A stretch of DNA of 64,000 nucleotides, from NCBI RefSeq assembly GCF_036237275.1, contig NZ_CP108352.1:1984001-2048000 (forward strand). The letters run 5' to 3'. Of the stretch, positions 1 to 7,904 are shown piece by piece. The translations under genes and the position numbers were made by a program. This stretch comes from Streptomyces sp. NBC_01353. GTDB lineage: Bacteria > Actinomycetota > Actinomycetes > Streptomycetales > Streptomycetaceae. Under the pieces are notes generated by a model, which ran no database searches, had not been told where the DNA came from, and saw only the letters and a list, made by a program, of their open reading frames with translations. How positions within the stretch are numbered: the stretch's first letter is position 1; each line of letters starts with the position of its first letter.

Positions 1-563
1 GTCGCGGGCGGCAGCTTCGCCATCGCCTTGGCGTAGGCGGTCTGCGCCTTGACCGCCGCCTCGGAGCGGGCCCCGGATTCCTCGACGGCGTCGCGGTACT
101 TCTGCTCTGCCTCGGCCGCCTCAGTAAGTGCGCTGATCTGCTTGCCGATCGCCAGCATGTAGACGCCGGCCGCTGCGGCACCTGCCAGTACGGCAGGCGC
201 GATCGGCGCCATCGACGCAGCCGCCGGGATCGCGGCAGGGGCAAGGCTGATGAGGCTCTTCTTCAGGGCCTCTCCGGCCTTGGCGCCCTCCCGCGCAGCG
301 TCGGCCCAGTCAGTGGTGGGCCTGACCGCCCGCCCGGTCTGGTGAGCCATCAGCGCCGCAGCGTCCGCCGTGGAGACGAAGCGGCCTTCCAGGTCACGGA
401 GTCGGCCGTCGGCGTCCTGCGTCAGGGTGAGCAGCGCCTGCCCGGAGCCGTCCGCGGCGTCGGTCATCTGCTGCCGCAGACGCTCGGCGGAGTCGCCGGC
501 GTGCCCGAGGACGCTCGACAGCTGGTCCCGGCCGTCGAGGACGAACGTGAGACGCTCCGCCAT
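1..563 (-). CDS. Tape measure protein, N-terminal part (runs off the window)
   Basis: The first 187 codons of a long tail gene are visible. The protein begins MAERLTFVLDGRDQLSSVLG, has an Ala-rich hydrophobic stretch near residues 108-140 and then an Ala/Glu/Lys-rich helical region, the usual start of a siphophage tape measure protein that sets tail length and lies inside the tail tube. The ATG has a strong GGAGGTGG ribosome site and overlaps the stop of the frameshifted tail chaperone as TGATG. That position, directly after the chaperone pair, is diagnostic for a tape measure gene. The 3' end lies left of position 1, so total length is unknown. Confidence 0.85.
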   Translation of the reverse strand, partial: MAERLTFVLDGRDQLSSVLGHAGDSAERLRQQMTDAADGSGQALLTLTQDADGRLRDLEGRFVSTADAAALMAHQTGRAVRPTTDWADAAREGAKAGEALKKSLISLAPAAIPAAASMAPIAPAVLAGAAAAGVYMLAIGKQISALTEAAEAEQKYRDAVEESGARSEAAVKAQTAYAKAMAKLPPA

Positions 564-1185
564 CACTCACCACCTCCGGTCTGCTGGACCTGGTACTGGT
601 CGAGCCAGGCGACGAGGTTCTCGAAGTCCTCGATGAGCAGGTCGTCGACATCGCGGGCTGTGTAGTGCAGGAGGTGACCGAACAGGCCGAGGTACTCGCT
701 CCTCAGCTCGGCGATATCTCGGCCGGGCCGCTCGTCCCGCTGCTCAGGCTGGGGTCGGGATCCTCTTTTGGGGCCTTGGCCAGCCGTTTGATGACGTCCT
801 GAGCGTGCTCACGGTCCAGGGCGGTGGCGGGCACGATCAGCAGGCGGGCGAGGACGGTTTCTGGTGTGGCGTCGGGCTGCTGCCATGCGATCTGCGCTGT
901 CGCCTCCGCCCACTGCTCGGCCTCCTTGCGGTCGATGCGCGTGCACATCTCCTCGAACCCGGGGTCGAAGTCACCGAACCGCAGCGAGGGGTTGCCGCGC
1001 TTCTTGATGACCCAGGCGACGCCGCGTAGCACGTCGAGGTCCTCCTCGGACAGCGCCGTGTGGAGTTGCTGCCGTGACAGCGGCTGGTCAATGGTGCGCG
1101 ACACGATCGCCACCTCGGAGACCCGGAGTGAGCGGGCGTCGAAGTGCTCGACCTCGCCCTCTGCAGGCGTGTACACGATGATCAA
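563..1185 (-). CDS. Tail assembly chaperone, -1 frameshift product (gpGT-like)
   Basis: Same start as the short chaperone. Slippage at CCCAAAA (766-772, read as C CCA AAA) moves ribosomes into the -1 frame, where an open frame of about 67 codons continues to a stop at 563-565 that overlaps the tape measure ATG. The extension is protein-like (it contains LHYTARDVDDLLIEDFENL and ends in GGGE) and has normal codon bias, while no start codon would express it independently. In known phages the longer G-T protein is made at a few percent and bridges tape measure and tube proteins. The slip site and open extension are directly visible; the frameshift itself is inferred. Confidence 0.8.
703..1185 (-). 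CDS. Tail assembly chaperone, short product (gpG-like)
   Basis: Encodes 160 aa starting from TTG, chosen because AGGAGACC lies just upstream and the homologous part begins with IIVYTPAEGEVEHF. It sits between the tail/head-tail genes and the tape measure gene, where siphophages place the chaperone that coats the tape measure protein during tail assembly. The zero-frame product ends at 703. Just before the end is a CCCAAAA heptamer in the correct frame for -1 slippage, so this is the more abundant product of a two-protein gene. No enzymatic motif is present. Family assignment rests mainly on position and the frameshift architecture. Confidence 0.85.
   Translation of the reverse strand: MIIVYTPAEGEVEHFDARSLRVSEVAIVSRTIDQPLSRQQLHTALSEEDLDVLRGVAWVIKKRGNPSLRFGDFDPGFEEMCTRIDRKEAEQWAEATAQIAWQQPDATPETVLARLLIVPATALDREHAQDVIKRLAKAPKEDPDPSLSSGTSGPAEISPS
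766..772 (-). promoter_or_regulatory. Programmed -1 ribosomal frameshift slippery site
   Basis: On the coding strand the heptamer is CCCAAAA and lies as C CCA AAA in the zero frame, an exact X XXY YYZ slip site with X=C, Y=A and Z=A. It precedes the zero-frame stop by about 60 nt and opens the extension that reaches the tape measure start. Confidence 0.8.
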
Positions 1186-1193
1186 CGGGTCTC

Positions 1194-1712
1194 CTAGGTG
1201 ATCTGGCGGCGGACGTCGTCGAGGACCCGCGCGACCTCGGCGGTCATGCGGGGTGTGTGGCTGCGGACGGTGGTCTCCCACCACAAGGGGGTGGTCCATT
1301 GGTTCGCCCAGCGGCGCCGGTTGCCGAACACTGGATGCCGGATCCGACCGTTGGCCTTGTTCATCCCTTCGGGCATGAACTTCAGGTCGGACGGCAAGGC
1401 TGACCGGTCAATCCAGACGCGGGCGCCCGGGTTCGCCGACGTCCTCACGGACAGCCGGACCGCGTTGGCGATCGTGGCGCGCAGTGGCCGGCTCGTGGGG
1501 GAAGGGCCGCCCCGGTTCCCCGCCTTGCGGGGCTCGGCCCTGATCGGGAGGTTGCGGATGGTCTGCCGCATGTCGTTGTGCAGCGGCTCGGCCGCGCGAC
1601 GAATTCGGCGCTGCATGTTCTGGCGGAGACGGGGGCCGCCGGCCGCGCGGAGTCGACGGGACAGTTCGAGGAGCTGCCCGGTGCCCGTGATCTGGACGGA
1701 GCCGACGGCCAT
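1194..1712 (-). CDS. HK97 gp10-like head-tail/tail component
   Basis: A 172-aa basic protein lying between the major tail protein and the tail chaperone. Its size, the basic N-terminal helix-rich segment (around residues 14-60, many Arg), and its order in the structural operon fit the minor tail/head-tail joining class (HK97 gp10 or tail-completion type). The C-terminus has aromatic and Arg-rich stretches. No catalytic motif is visible. The start ATG follows GGAGGCGCACC. Assignment is by synteny more than by a recognisable domain, so another neck or tail-completion role remains possible. Confidence 0.65.
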   Translation of the reverse strand: MAVGSVQITGTGQLLELSRRLRAAGGPRLRQNMQRRIRRAAEPLHNDMRQTIRNLPIRAEPRKAGNRGGPSPTSRPLRATIANAVRLSVRTSANPGARVWIDRSALPSDLKFMPEGMNKANGRIRHPVFGNRRRWANQWTTPLWWETTVRSHTPRMTAEVARVLDDVRRQIT

Positions 1713-1722
1713 GGTGCGCCTC

Positions 1723-2709
1723 CTACAGAGTCACGTCCGCGCTCATGTACTCGATGGCGACCGCGTTGGTGCCGTCGTACAACGCAGTGAAGTTGAACGT
1801 CGTCCTCACGACCTCGAACCCGTCGACAGTCGGCGGAGCGTCGTCGACCTTGATCGCCGGGAGCTTGATCCGGAAGGTTTCCGCGAAGGTGGACGCGATG
1901 ATCGGGCCGATGAACTCCAGGACCAGGCTGGTCGCGCCGTCGCTGGTGTGGAGATCGTCGAGCGTGGTGGCGACGTAGTCCGTCTCCAGGCTGCCGGTGA
2001 TCTTCACCAGGTCGTTGCTGATCGGCTGCGCCTTCAACGCGCTCTGGTTGGCGTAGAACCTGTCAACCGCCTGCGGCCGTTCGAACTTGATGCTGGCCTT
2101 GCGGATGCCGTCGAGCGCGGTCTCAGAGCTGTACGTCCCCGCCTTGACGCCCATCTGCCCGAAATGGAACGGGGCCATCGTGCTGTAGCTCGCCGCGGCG
2201 AGCGTCTGTGTCTCGTCGCAGTCCTTGCCGTCGAACTCGAACGATGCGCTCAGCATCCCGCCGACCTCGCACGAGAACTCCGCCGACACGATCTTGCAGC
2301 CGACGAACGTCTTGTCTGTCACCGTGCCCGTGGTGAGCGGCACACCCTTCTGAATCGTCAACGACTTGCCCCAGGTGTCAGCCAGGGTGTGGGTCTGGAG
2401 GTAGGCGGCCGTCGCCCCCTGCTGCACCGGCGTGACGCTGGTGCCCATGAGCGCCTGCAACAGGACACCCATGCCCTTGTTGGCGACCTCCATCTCGATG
2501 GAACCCGACACCTCCCGCTGCGTCACCACACGCCGCGACGACAGCGCCATGAGACGGCCTGCCGCGATACCGCTGGAGGTCGCGGTCGTCTTCTTGAGGA
2601 CCAGCGACTCCTTCGTGAACTCAGGGAACTTCGTCGGCGCCACGAACGTGCCGTAGGTCGACTCGGCCGCGATGCCGATCTGTGCGCCGAGACCTGATCC
2701 GATCGCCAT
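1723..2709 (-). CDS. Major tail (tube) protein
   Basis: A 328-aa protein beginning MAIGSGLGAQIGIAAE, preceded by AAGGAGCG. It follows the head-tail connector genes and precedes the chaperone and tape measure genes, the classical place of the tail tube subunit that polymerises around the tape measure protein. The sequence is beta-rich with alternating Thr/Val segments and internal motifs such as SGSIEMEVANKGMG and GSLETDY, typical of tube proteins of actinophages. The length is above that of minimal tube proteins, consistent with an extra C-terminal domain. Confidence 0.8.
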   Translation of the reverse strand: MAIGSGLGAQIGIAAESTYGTFVAPTKFPEFTKESLVLKKTTATSSGIAAGRLMALSSRRVVTQREVSGSIEMEVANKGMGVLLQALMGTSVTPVQQGATAAYLQTHTLADTWGKSLTIQKGVPLTTGTVTDKTFVGCKIVSAEFSCEVGGMLSASFEFDGKDCDETQTLAAASYSTMAPFHFGQMGVKAGTYSSETALDGIRKASIKFERPQAVDRFYANQSALKAQPISNDLVKITGSLETDYVATTLDDLHTSDGATSLVLEFIGPIIASTFAETFRIKLPAIKVDDAPPTVDGFEVVRTTFNFTALYDGTNAVAIEYMSADVTL

Positions 2710-2712
2710 GGG

Positions 2713-2955
2713 TCAGCGCTCCTTCCGGGTGGTCTTCTTCGGAGCGACGGTCTCGGCGCCGGTGAAGGCGACCGTCTCGGGACCGTGCTCGCCGCGCAGA
2801 GCGGGTTCCTCAACCGGCTCCCACGTGGTGGTCTGGCAGACGTAGCCGTCGAACCGCTCGTCGGGGACGGCCACAATCTCGTCGGGCTGGATCTCACGGC
2901 CGCCGAGCTCCGGCACGGTGACCGGCTCCGGGCCGATGAAGCGCACACGCGCCAT
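2713..2955 (-). CDS. Small structural-operon protein, function unknown
   Basis: An 80-aa protein with an acidic middle and a basic KKTTRKER tail. It begins MARVRFIGPEPVTVPELGG, a short beta-strand-rich segment seen in small actinophage proteins between neck and tail genes. A CAAGGAGAG ribosome site fixes the ATG, and the stop lies 3 nt before the major tail protein start, so the two are cotranslated. It could be a minor virion or assembly component; nothing in the sequence shows which. Confidence 0.7.
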   Translation of the reverse strand: MARVRFIGPEPVTVPELGGREIQPDEIVAVPDERFDGYVCQTTTWEPVEEPALRGEHGPETVAFTGAETVAPKKTTRKER

Positions 2956-2983
2956 CGCTCTCTCCTTGCAGTGGGTGGGGTGT

Positions 2984-3448
2984 TCAGATCCGGGCGCGGC
3001 ACATAACAGTGAACGCCAGGCCGGCGCGGGCGCCCTCTTGGTCCTGGAACTGCGACAGATCGCCCGTAGTGAGGTGGGACCACAAGACGGCGCCGTTCAA
3101 GGTGGGCGCCTCACGCGCGGCGTCAGTAGCGCGCAGCGCGGTCTCGACGGCTGCGACCAGGGAGAACACCGCTGTCCGCTGGACCTGCATGTCTGTGTCG
3201 CCGGACCAGACCTCGGCGTAGCAACTGATGGCGAAGTCCTCGTCCCGGGTGCGGGCGCCGGCCGCGTTGAAGTCCTGGACGAGGTTGACCGCGGAGCCGC
3301 CCTCCGGGTTCCAGCCGACATACAGCCTTCTGTTCCCGGCGAGCTGGATCGGAGGGCCGTCCACGACCAGAGCGTCGGCCAGGGCCGGTGCCGCTCGCAG
3401 GATCGCGAGCAGCGAGTCGACGGCCGCGGGAACGCGGGAGGTCAGCAT
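2984..3448 (-). CDS. Tail terminator/neck-type protein
   Basis: A 154-aa protein whose ATG overlaps the stop of the preceding connector gene as TGATG. Residues 1-30 form an amphipathic helix (VDSLLAILRAAPAL), followed by a beta-rich body with VYLR-like strands (RRLYVGWNPEG, FAISCYAEV). Size, alpha-then-beta layout and the position between the head-tail adaptor and the major tail protein match the tail-terminator or head-closure class. The upstream in-frame extension lacks coding character, so I chose the internal ATG. Confidence 0.65.
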   Translation of the reverse strand: MLTSRVPAAVDSLLAILRAAPALADALVVDGPPIQLAGNRRLYVGWNPEGGSAVNLVQDFNAAGARTRDEDFAISCYAEVWSGDTDMQVQRTAVFSLVAAVETALRATDAAREAPTLNGAVLWSHLTTGDLSQFQDQEGARAGLAFTVMCRARI

Positions 3449-4002
3449 CACGCCACCCCCGGCGGAGCCTTGAACGACTCCAGCAGCTGCAGCACCCGGT
3501 TGGGCACCGCGTAGCCGAAGCCGGGGATCGGTTCGTTGACGTCGAAGTCCTCGCCGCCGCCAGGGTTCCCGCGGGCGGCGCCGTACCGGGTGCGCCACAG
3601 ATGCTGCAGCAGCAGCCTGGCGGCGAGGTTGATGGTCGGCGGGATGTCGTCACGGCCCGCCACGTAGACCGCGACCCACGGCCCCCCGGCGAACCGAGCG
3701 CCGTCCAGCCGTCGCAGCACACCGGCGTCGCCGTCGAGGGCCACCTCGTCGGCAGCGATCGCCCGGCCGCCGGAGTGCACGGGGGTGAGGGACGTCAGGG
3801 AGACCGTCGGCACCTGCGTGAGGGCCAGCAGCGGGCCGTAGGCGTTGACGGTCTCCGTGACTGTGCGGCTCTCAACGGGCCCGGTGTGCCGTTCGATCAC
3901 CGGGGTGAGGGCGTCGATGTACGTCTCCAGCTCAGCGTCGTAGGCCGCGGTATCGGTCAGCTGCAGCTGGGTCTTGGCCTCCGCGAGAGTGAGGAGCGCC
4001 AC
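3448..4002 (-). CDS. Head-tail connector/adaptor protein
   Basis: A 184-aa protein starting at GTG behind GGGAGG. The N-terminus (MALLTLAEAKTQLQL, then DAELETYIDALTPVIERHTG) is the typical signature of phage gp6/gp15-like head-tail adaptors, which form a ring under the portal: a short helix bundle that begins with a few hydrophobic residues and a Thr/Leu-rich turn. It lies after the capsid gene and a small protein, where this component is expected, and its stop overlaps the next start. Confidence 0.8.
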   Translation of the reverse strand: MALLTLAEAKTQLQLTDTAAYDAELETYIDALTPVIERHTGPVESRTVTETVNAYGPLLALTQVPTVSLTSLTPVHSGGRAIAADEVALDGDAGVLRRLDGARFAGGPWVAVYVAGRDDIPPTINLAARLLLQHLWRTRYGAARGNPGGGEDFDVNEPIPGFGYAVPNRVLQLLESFKAPPGVA

Positions 4003-4033
4003 GGGAACCTCCCTGCCTCTCGGCTGACGCCGG

Positions 4034-4297
4034 TCAGTCCTTCGCCTTGGCGCCGCGCGGGGCTGCCGTGCGGCGCGGCTTGGATTCCACTGCCGTCTCC
4101 CGCGGCGCCGAGTCCGCCTGCTCCTCGCTTGCCGGAGCGGCAGGGCTGGAGGCGCCGAGCCGCTTCAGCTCCGCGTCCACCGCCTTGACCCGGTCGTCGA
4201 GCTTGCGCATGACGTAGCCCGCACGCTCCCGGCGCAGGGCCTCCGCGTAGGCGTCGCGCTGCATGTCCTCGTAGGTCTTCTCTTCCTTGTTGAGCAT
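4034..4297 (-). CDS. Small charged protein downstream of the capsid gene
   Basis: An 87-aa highly charged protein starting MLNKEEKTYEDM behind GAGGAGGG. The first 50 residues are predicted helical (ERAGYVMRKLDDRVKAVDAELKRL) and the rest is low-complexity Ala/Pro/Glu with a Lys/Arg-rich end. It stands alone between the major capsid protein and the head-tail connector and is followed upstream by a hairpin, so it may be expressed at a different level from the capsid gene. Comparable small proteins occur here in actinophages; the function is unknown. Confidence 0.7.
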   Translation of the reverse strand: MLNKEEKTYEDMQRDAYAEALRRERAGYVMRKLDDRVKAVDAELKRLGASSPAAPASEEQADSAPRETAVESKPRRTAAPRGAKAKD

Positions 4298-4314
4298 GAA
4301 GTCCCTCCTCGGGC

Positions 4315-4349
4315 TGAAGGGGCCGAAGCGTGAAGCCTCGGCCCCTTCA
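4315..4349 (-). terminator. Hairpin after the major capsid gene
   Basis: TGAAGGGGCCGA (4315-4326) pairs perfectly with TCGGCCCCTTCA (4338-4349) around an 11-nt loop. It lies 15 nt past the capsid stop and before the next start. There is no U-tract, so it may terminate partially or stabilise the abundant capsid message. Confidence 0.7.
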
Positions 4350-4364
4350 TGGTGAAGACGCAGC

Positions 4365-5732
4365 TCAGAACGTGGGGGCGATCAGGCCGGTGCCGCTCAC
4401 GACGGACAGGGACTTCGGGTAGCGCTCGCTGTGCAGGGCCGCGTAGTTGTAGAACCGCAGCAGCACGGAGAGCTGGTCGGCGTAGGTCTCGCGGAAGGCT
4501 TCGGCTCGCGGGGTCCCCTCGAAGAGGATGACGTCGCTGGACCGGGCGATGATGATCCGGTCCTCGTTGGTGCCAGCGCCGAGGTTGGTCGGGATGTTCG
4601 GGTCGACGTAGACCGGCAGGCCCTGCATGGTTCCGACGAAGCCCTCGCTGATGACGTCGCCCATGGAGGCGATGGCGTTCTGCGGCATCTGCGCGACAGG
4701 GACGACGAGCGGGCGGCCCGCCGTGTCGACGGAGACTGTGAGCCAGGCCCAGCGCCGCGGGTGCATGAAGATCTTGTCCGGCGGCATGAACCGGCCGGTG
4801 TGGATCTGCTGAATGCCGTCGCCGACCTTGGCGTAGGCCTCCCCCACAGTCGGGGTGGCGTCGGTGTACGTGATGGCGTTCAGGCCCGTCACGTTCAGCA
4901 GGCCCCGCTTGCTGGCCGCGTTGTTGGAGATGACGAACGTGTCGAGGCGGACGGCGTAGTCGGCGGCGAGGTCGCCGAGGAGGATCGCGTCCATGTTGAT
5001 CGGCGACTGCTCGAGCAGCTGCTGCGAGACGACCTGCTGGCCGGCGATGGTCGCGACCGAGGCGGTCACGCTGTTCGACGTGGCATCGGTGTTGGAGACG
5101 GCGGTGTTCTGCGTGGCCTGCTCGGCGGTGGAGGTGCCGGTGGCCAGGCGCGGCAGGTTGATGCTGTCGGTGCCGCCGGGCAGCGGCTGGGAGGCGACCT
5201 GGTCGGCGACGACGCGGCCGGCGCGGGCGAGGCGGACGTAGTCCTCGACCATCCAAAGCGGCGGGACGAACTCGCCGACACCGCCGTCGGTGGTTGTCAG
5301 TGCGCGCTTCTCGACGACTTCGCGGTCGTTGTGGCGGAGGCGCTCGATCGCCTCGTGGTCGCCGCGCTGCTGGGCGCGGAACAGGTCGCGGAAGTAGGAC
5401 TGCTGTCCGCCCTTGCGGTAGGTCTCGGGCTCGGACACGACGGTGACACGCTCGCGGCGCTCGCCGGCCTGCCGGTGCTCGGCGAGGACCTGGGCGGCGC
5501 GCTGTTCGCGCTTCTCGTCCTCCTCGAGGTCCGCGATGCGCGTGCGGAACTCCTCGATCTCGGTGTCCTTCGCCTTGAGCGCCTCGCGCTTCTCGTTGAA
5601 GGTCTGGGCTTCGGTGTCGGTCAGCTCGCGCTTCTCGGCGGTCGGGGCGGTGAGGACGTTGTCGAGCTCGGTCTTCAGCGCGGCCCGGGCTTCGAGCGCG
5701 GTGTCCAGCTGTGTGCGCAGGTAGGCAAGCAC
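4365..5732 (-). CDS. Major capsid protein, HK97 fold
   Basis: A 455-aa protein starting at GTG behind AGGGAGCG. Residues 1-110 are a charged coiled coil (LDTALEARAALKTELDN, then EEFRTRIADLEEDEKREQRA), the delta/scaffolding domain that the prohead protease removes in HK97-type capsids. Residues from about 150 carry the capsid domain, with GGVGEFVPPLW and ending VVSGTGLIAPTF. It follows the protease gene, the standard HK97 order. An in-frame upstream extension to 5813 has no coding character or ribosome site and was rejected. Confidence 0.92.
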   Translation of the reverse strand: MLAYLRTQLDTALEARAALKTELDNVLTAPTAEKRELTDTEAQTFNEKREALKAKDTEIEEFRTRIADLEEDEKREQRAAQVLAEHRQAGERRERVTVVSEPETYRKGGQQSYFRDLFRAQQRGDHEAIERLRHNDREVVEKRALTTTDGGVGEFVPPLWMVEDYVRLARAGRVVADQVASQPLPGGTDSINLPRLATGTSTAEQATQNTAVSNTDATSNSVTASVATIAGQQVVSQQLLEQSPINMDAILLGDLAADYAVRLDTFVISNNAASKRGLLNVTGLNAITYTDATPTVGEAYAKVGDGIQQIHTGRFMPPDKIFMHPRRWAWLTVSVDTAGRPLVVPVAQMPQNAIASMGDVISEGFVGTMQGLPVYVDPNIPTNLGAGTNEDRIIIARSSDVILFEGTPRAEAFRETYADQLSVLLRFYNYAALHSERYPKSLSVVSGTGLIAPTF

Positions 5733-5879
5733 TTGGCTCGCTCCCTTCAGGGTTGAGGTGGTGGGTCGCGCCCGCTGGCCGTCCGGGTGGTGGCCCAGGT
5801 GGTGGCGCGCCAAAGCGCGCTCCGGCGTGGGCTCCGGCGCGTCAGGTGATGCAGGCGGAAGGTGGTGCGGTCGTGCGGG

Positions 5880-6554
5880 CTACAGGTCCAGTGCGGCGGC
5901 CTGTGCCTGGTAGAGGGACAGCGGATGCGTGGGAGCCACGGGGGCGGGCTCCAGGCGCCGCTGCAGGCGTTCGAACAGCGCCCGTGCGTCGGCCTCGTCG
6001 AGGCGGTCGAAGTCGGCCGCGCGCATCGAGGTGACTGTGGTTGCGGGGTTCGCACCGAAGTTGACGACGGACACGTCGCCGCGGTGCAGGTCGACTTCGA
6101 GGATGTCGCGCTGGTCGTAGTCCGGGGACCACTGCTGTCGGGTCACCCGGAACGCAAAGCTCATCTCATCCACGCTGCCTTCGTCGAGGGCGGCGAGCAT
6201 GTCACCGACGTCGGACCGCTTGGCGTTGACGTCTGCTGCCATGTGCAGGCCGGTGGAGTCCTCCGACAGGCGCAGGCTGCCGGCCTTCGTGTAGGCCATG
6301 GCCAGGCCGCCGTGGTTCAGCAGCAGCTGCACCTGGGGATTTTCGGCCAGGGTCTTTCCGAAGGCGCCCGTGCGGACGACCTCGCTGTACGGACCCAGCC
6401 AGTCCCACATCTCGAACGGGGACTCGGTGACCGAGGCGTACCCCTCGATCGTGGACACGCCGGACGCGCCAGCCTTCGCGCGGACCTCCAGCTGCACCGG
6501 GTACGCGCGATGCTCAATCCCGGACACGTTGGCCCGGTCGCTCTTGGCGCTCAT
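5880..6554 (-). CDS. HK97-family prohead protease
   Basis: A 224-aa protein with the U35/S78 prohead protease layout: EGYASVTESPFEMWDWLGPY (37-56), a His in LLLNHGG (H81) and a Ser in DEMSFAF (S132), the expected catalytic pair. It trims the capsid delta domain and itself during maturation. I chose the ATG at 6554 because AAAGGGGGCG precedes it; an alternative ATG at 6569 overlaps the portal stop as ATGA. The gene sits between portal and capsid. The C-terminus is helical and rich in Ala/Pro. Confidence 0.9.
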   Translation of the reverse strand: MSAKSDRANVSGIEHRAYPVQLEVRAKAGASGVSTIEGYASVTESPFEMWDWLGPYSEVVRTGAFGKTLAENPQVQLLLNHGGLAMAYTKAGSLRLSEDSTGLHMAADVNAKRSDVGDMLAALDEGSVDEMSFAFRVTRQQWSPDYDQRDILEVDLHRGDVSVVNFGANPATTVTSMRAADFDRLDEADARALFERLQRRLEPAPVAPTHPLSLYQAQAAALDL

Positions 6555-6565
6555 CGCGCCCCCTT

Positions 6566-7717
6566 TCATTCTTCGGTCCCGCCGCCAGCGGCGCCGGTGA
6601 GGTCGAGTGGCTCTGTGCCCCACGGCACGGGCGGCAGCTCTTCGAGGTCCCTGACCTCGTTGGCCACCTTGAACTTGTTCTGCAGGGCGAGCGCGTGGGC
6701 GCGGTAGCGGGTCAGCAGGTCGGTCCGGGACAGCGCAGCGCGGTTGACCTTCACGTACTGCGCATCGGGCAGGAGACTTGTCCACATGCCTTCGGTGCGC
6801 ACGAGCCATGGGTCGAGCGTGTAGGTGAGCAAATCCAGGGAGCGCTGCTCGACGTTGGCGTAGGTCATCGACCCGCCGGTGTCGTAGCCGAGGATCTCCG
6901 GCATACCCGGCCCGTAGATCCGGGCGCACTCCGCAGAGGTGTACTTCTGCGTCTCCAGGAACTGGGACTCATCCGGGGCCACCTGGATCTGCTGGTACTT
7001 CCAGCCCTGCCCCAGCACCACCGGCTCACGCGAACCCCGCAGGGCCGCCATGAACCGGTCCTTCGCAGTCTTCGCCTGCTTCGCGTCGAGCGCGTTGTCG
7101 TTGGTCAGGAGCCCCGAGGGGTGGGCGCCGTCCTCGAACCACTGCACCCCGAACCGCAGCGCGGCGATGCCGAGCCCGATCGTCTGCGCATGGAAGGCGA
7201 CCGGCGACAGGCCGAGCAGTCGGCCCGGCACGCTGTACGCCCGCTGATGCCACATGTCGTCGTCGTCGACGGTCTCGCCGCACACGCGCCACTGCGGCAG
7301 GCCGGACTGCTGGTCGCGCCAGCCCTGCACCTCGTCGGGGTGGTAGAGCACGATCTGCGTCGGGTGAGCCATCCGGTCCCGGTCGGCGATCTTGCCGTAG
7401 GTGTTGCCGCGCAGCAGGACCGACAGCATGTACTGGTACGTCCAGTCCACCCGCCCGTACCCGTCCCCGGCAGGGTCGACGAGAACCTTCGGTAGCGGCA
7501 GCTTCTTGCGGGCCGGCCCCTCGCCCTCGTAGACATCGACAGGCAGGGTCGCGGTCAGCGAGGCGATGAGGTTCACCGCCGCCCACACGGCGACCTTCTG
7601 CAATGACGCCTCGGTCCGGGACAGGTTGACGCTCGCGAACGTCGACGCGGTCGAGGAAGGGCGGGGGATCTCCGGCTCGGCGAACGGCCCGCGGCGCTCG
7701 CGGAAGAACAGGCTCAC
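6566..7717 (-). CDS. Portal protein, HK97 family
   Basis: A 383-aa protein starting at GTG behind GGAAGGGG; the longer in-frame extension reads as noise. It has recognisable portal features: TEASLQKVAVWAAVNLIASL near the N-terminus, VLLRGNTYGKI, and GGSMTYANVEQRSLDLL near the clip/crown region. Twelve copies form the ring through which DNA enters and leaves the capsid. It lies between the large terminase and the protease. Its GTG overlaps the stop of the small membrane protein gene (GTGA), indicating coupled translation. Confidence 0.9.
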   Translation of the reverse strand: MSLFFRERRGPFAEPEIPRPSSTASTFASVNLSRTEASLQKVAVWAAVNLIASLTATLPVDVYEGEGPARKKLPLPKVLVDPAGDGYGRVDWTYQYMLSVLLRGNTYGKIADRDRMAHPTQIVLYHPDEVQGWRDQQSGLPQWRVCGETVDDDDMWHQRAYSVPGRLLGLSPVAFHAQTIGLGIAALRFGVQWFEDGAHPSGLLTNDNALDAKQAKTAKDRFMAALRGSREPVVLGQGWKYQQIQVAPDESQFLETQKYTSAECARIYGPGMPEILGYDTGGSMTYANVEQRSLDLLTYTLDPWLVRTEGMWTSLLPDAQYVKVNRAALSRTDLLTRYRAHALALQNKFKVANEVRDLEELPPVPWGTEPLDLTGAAGGGTEE

Positions 7718-7893
7718 CGTGTCCCCTTCCAGTCCGCCAGGAGACAGAAGCCGCCAGCGATCGCGACCCCGGCCGGCTCGTACACCATCCATCCGGCCAC
7801 GGATACGAGCGCGGCTCCGGCCACACCGGGCAGCCGGGCGACCGCCCAGCCTGCTGCCGCTGCGAGGGCGCCCATCGTCTTGCTGAGCTTCAT
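7714..7893 (-). CDS. Small membrane protein between terminase and portal
   Basis: A 59-aa protein starting MKLSKTMGALAAAAGW with GAGGAGG upstream. Two hydrophobic segments (roughly residues 7-32 and 34-52) leave a short basic C-terminus (ADWKGTR). Its stop overlaps the portal start by four bases. Small hydrophobic proteins are common at this place in actinophages, but their role is not established; nothing suggests a holin, since no lysis enzyme is nearby. Confidence 0.7.
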   Translation of the reverse strand: MKLSKTMGALAAAAGWAVARLPGVAGAALVSVAGWMVYEPAGVAIAGGFCLLADWKGTR

Positions 7894-7904
7894 CTCGGGC
7901 CTCC

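Noticed and set aside
1198-2697. Long plus-strand open frame (499 codons) over tail genes
   Set aside because: Antisense to the clear tail genes; GC-rich codon bias on the minus strand creates stop-free complements and the protein is Arg/Leu/Val noise without a ribosome site.
7714-7893. Holin
   Set aside because: Two hydrophobic segments alone are not enough, and no endolysin or lysis cassette lies nearby.
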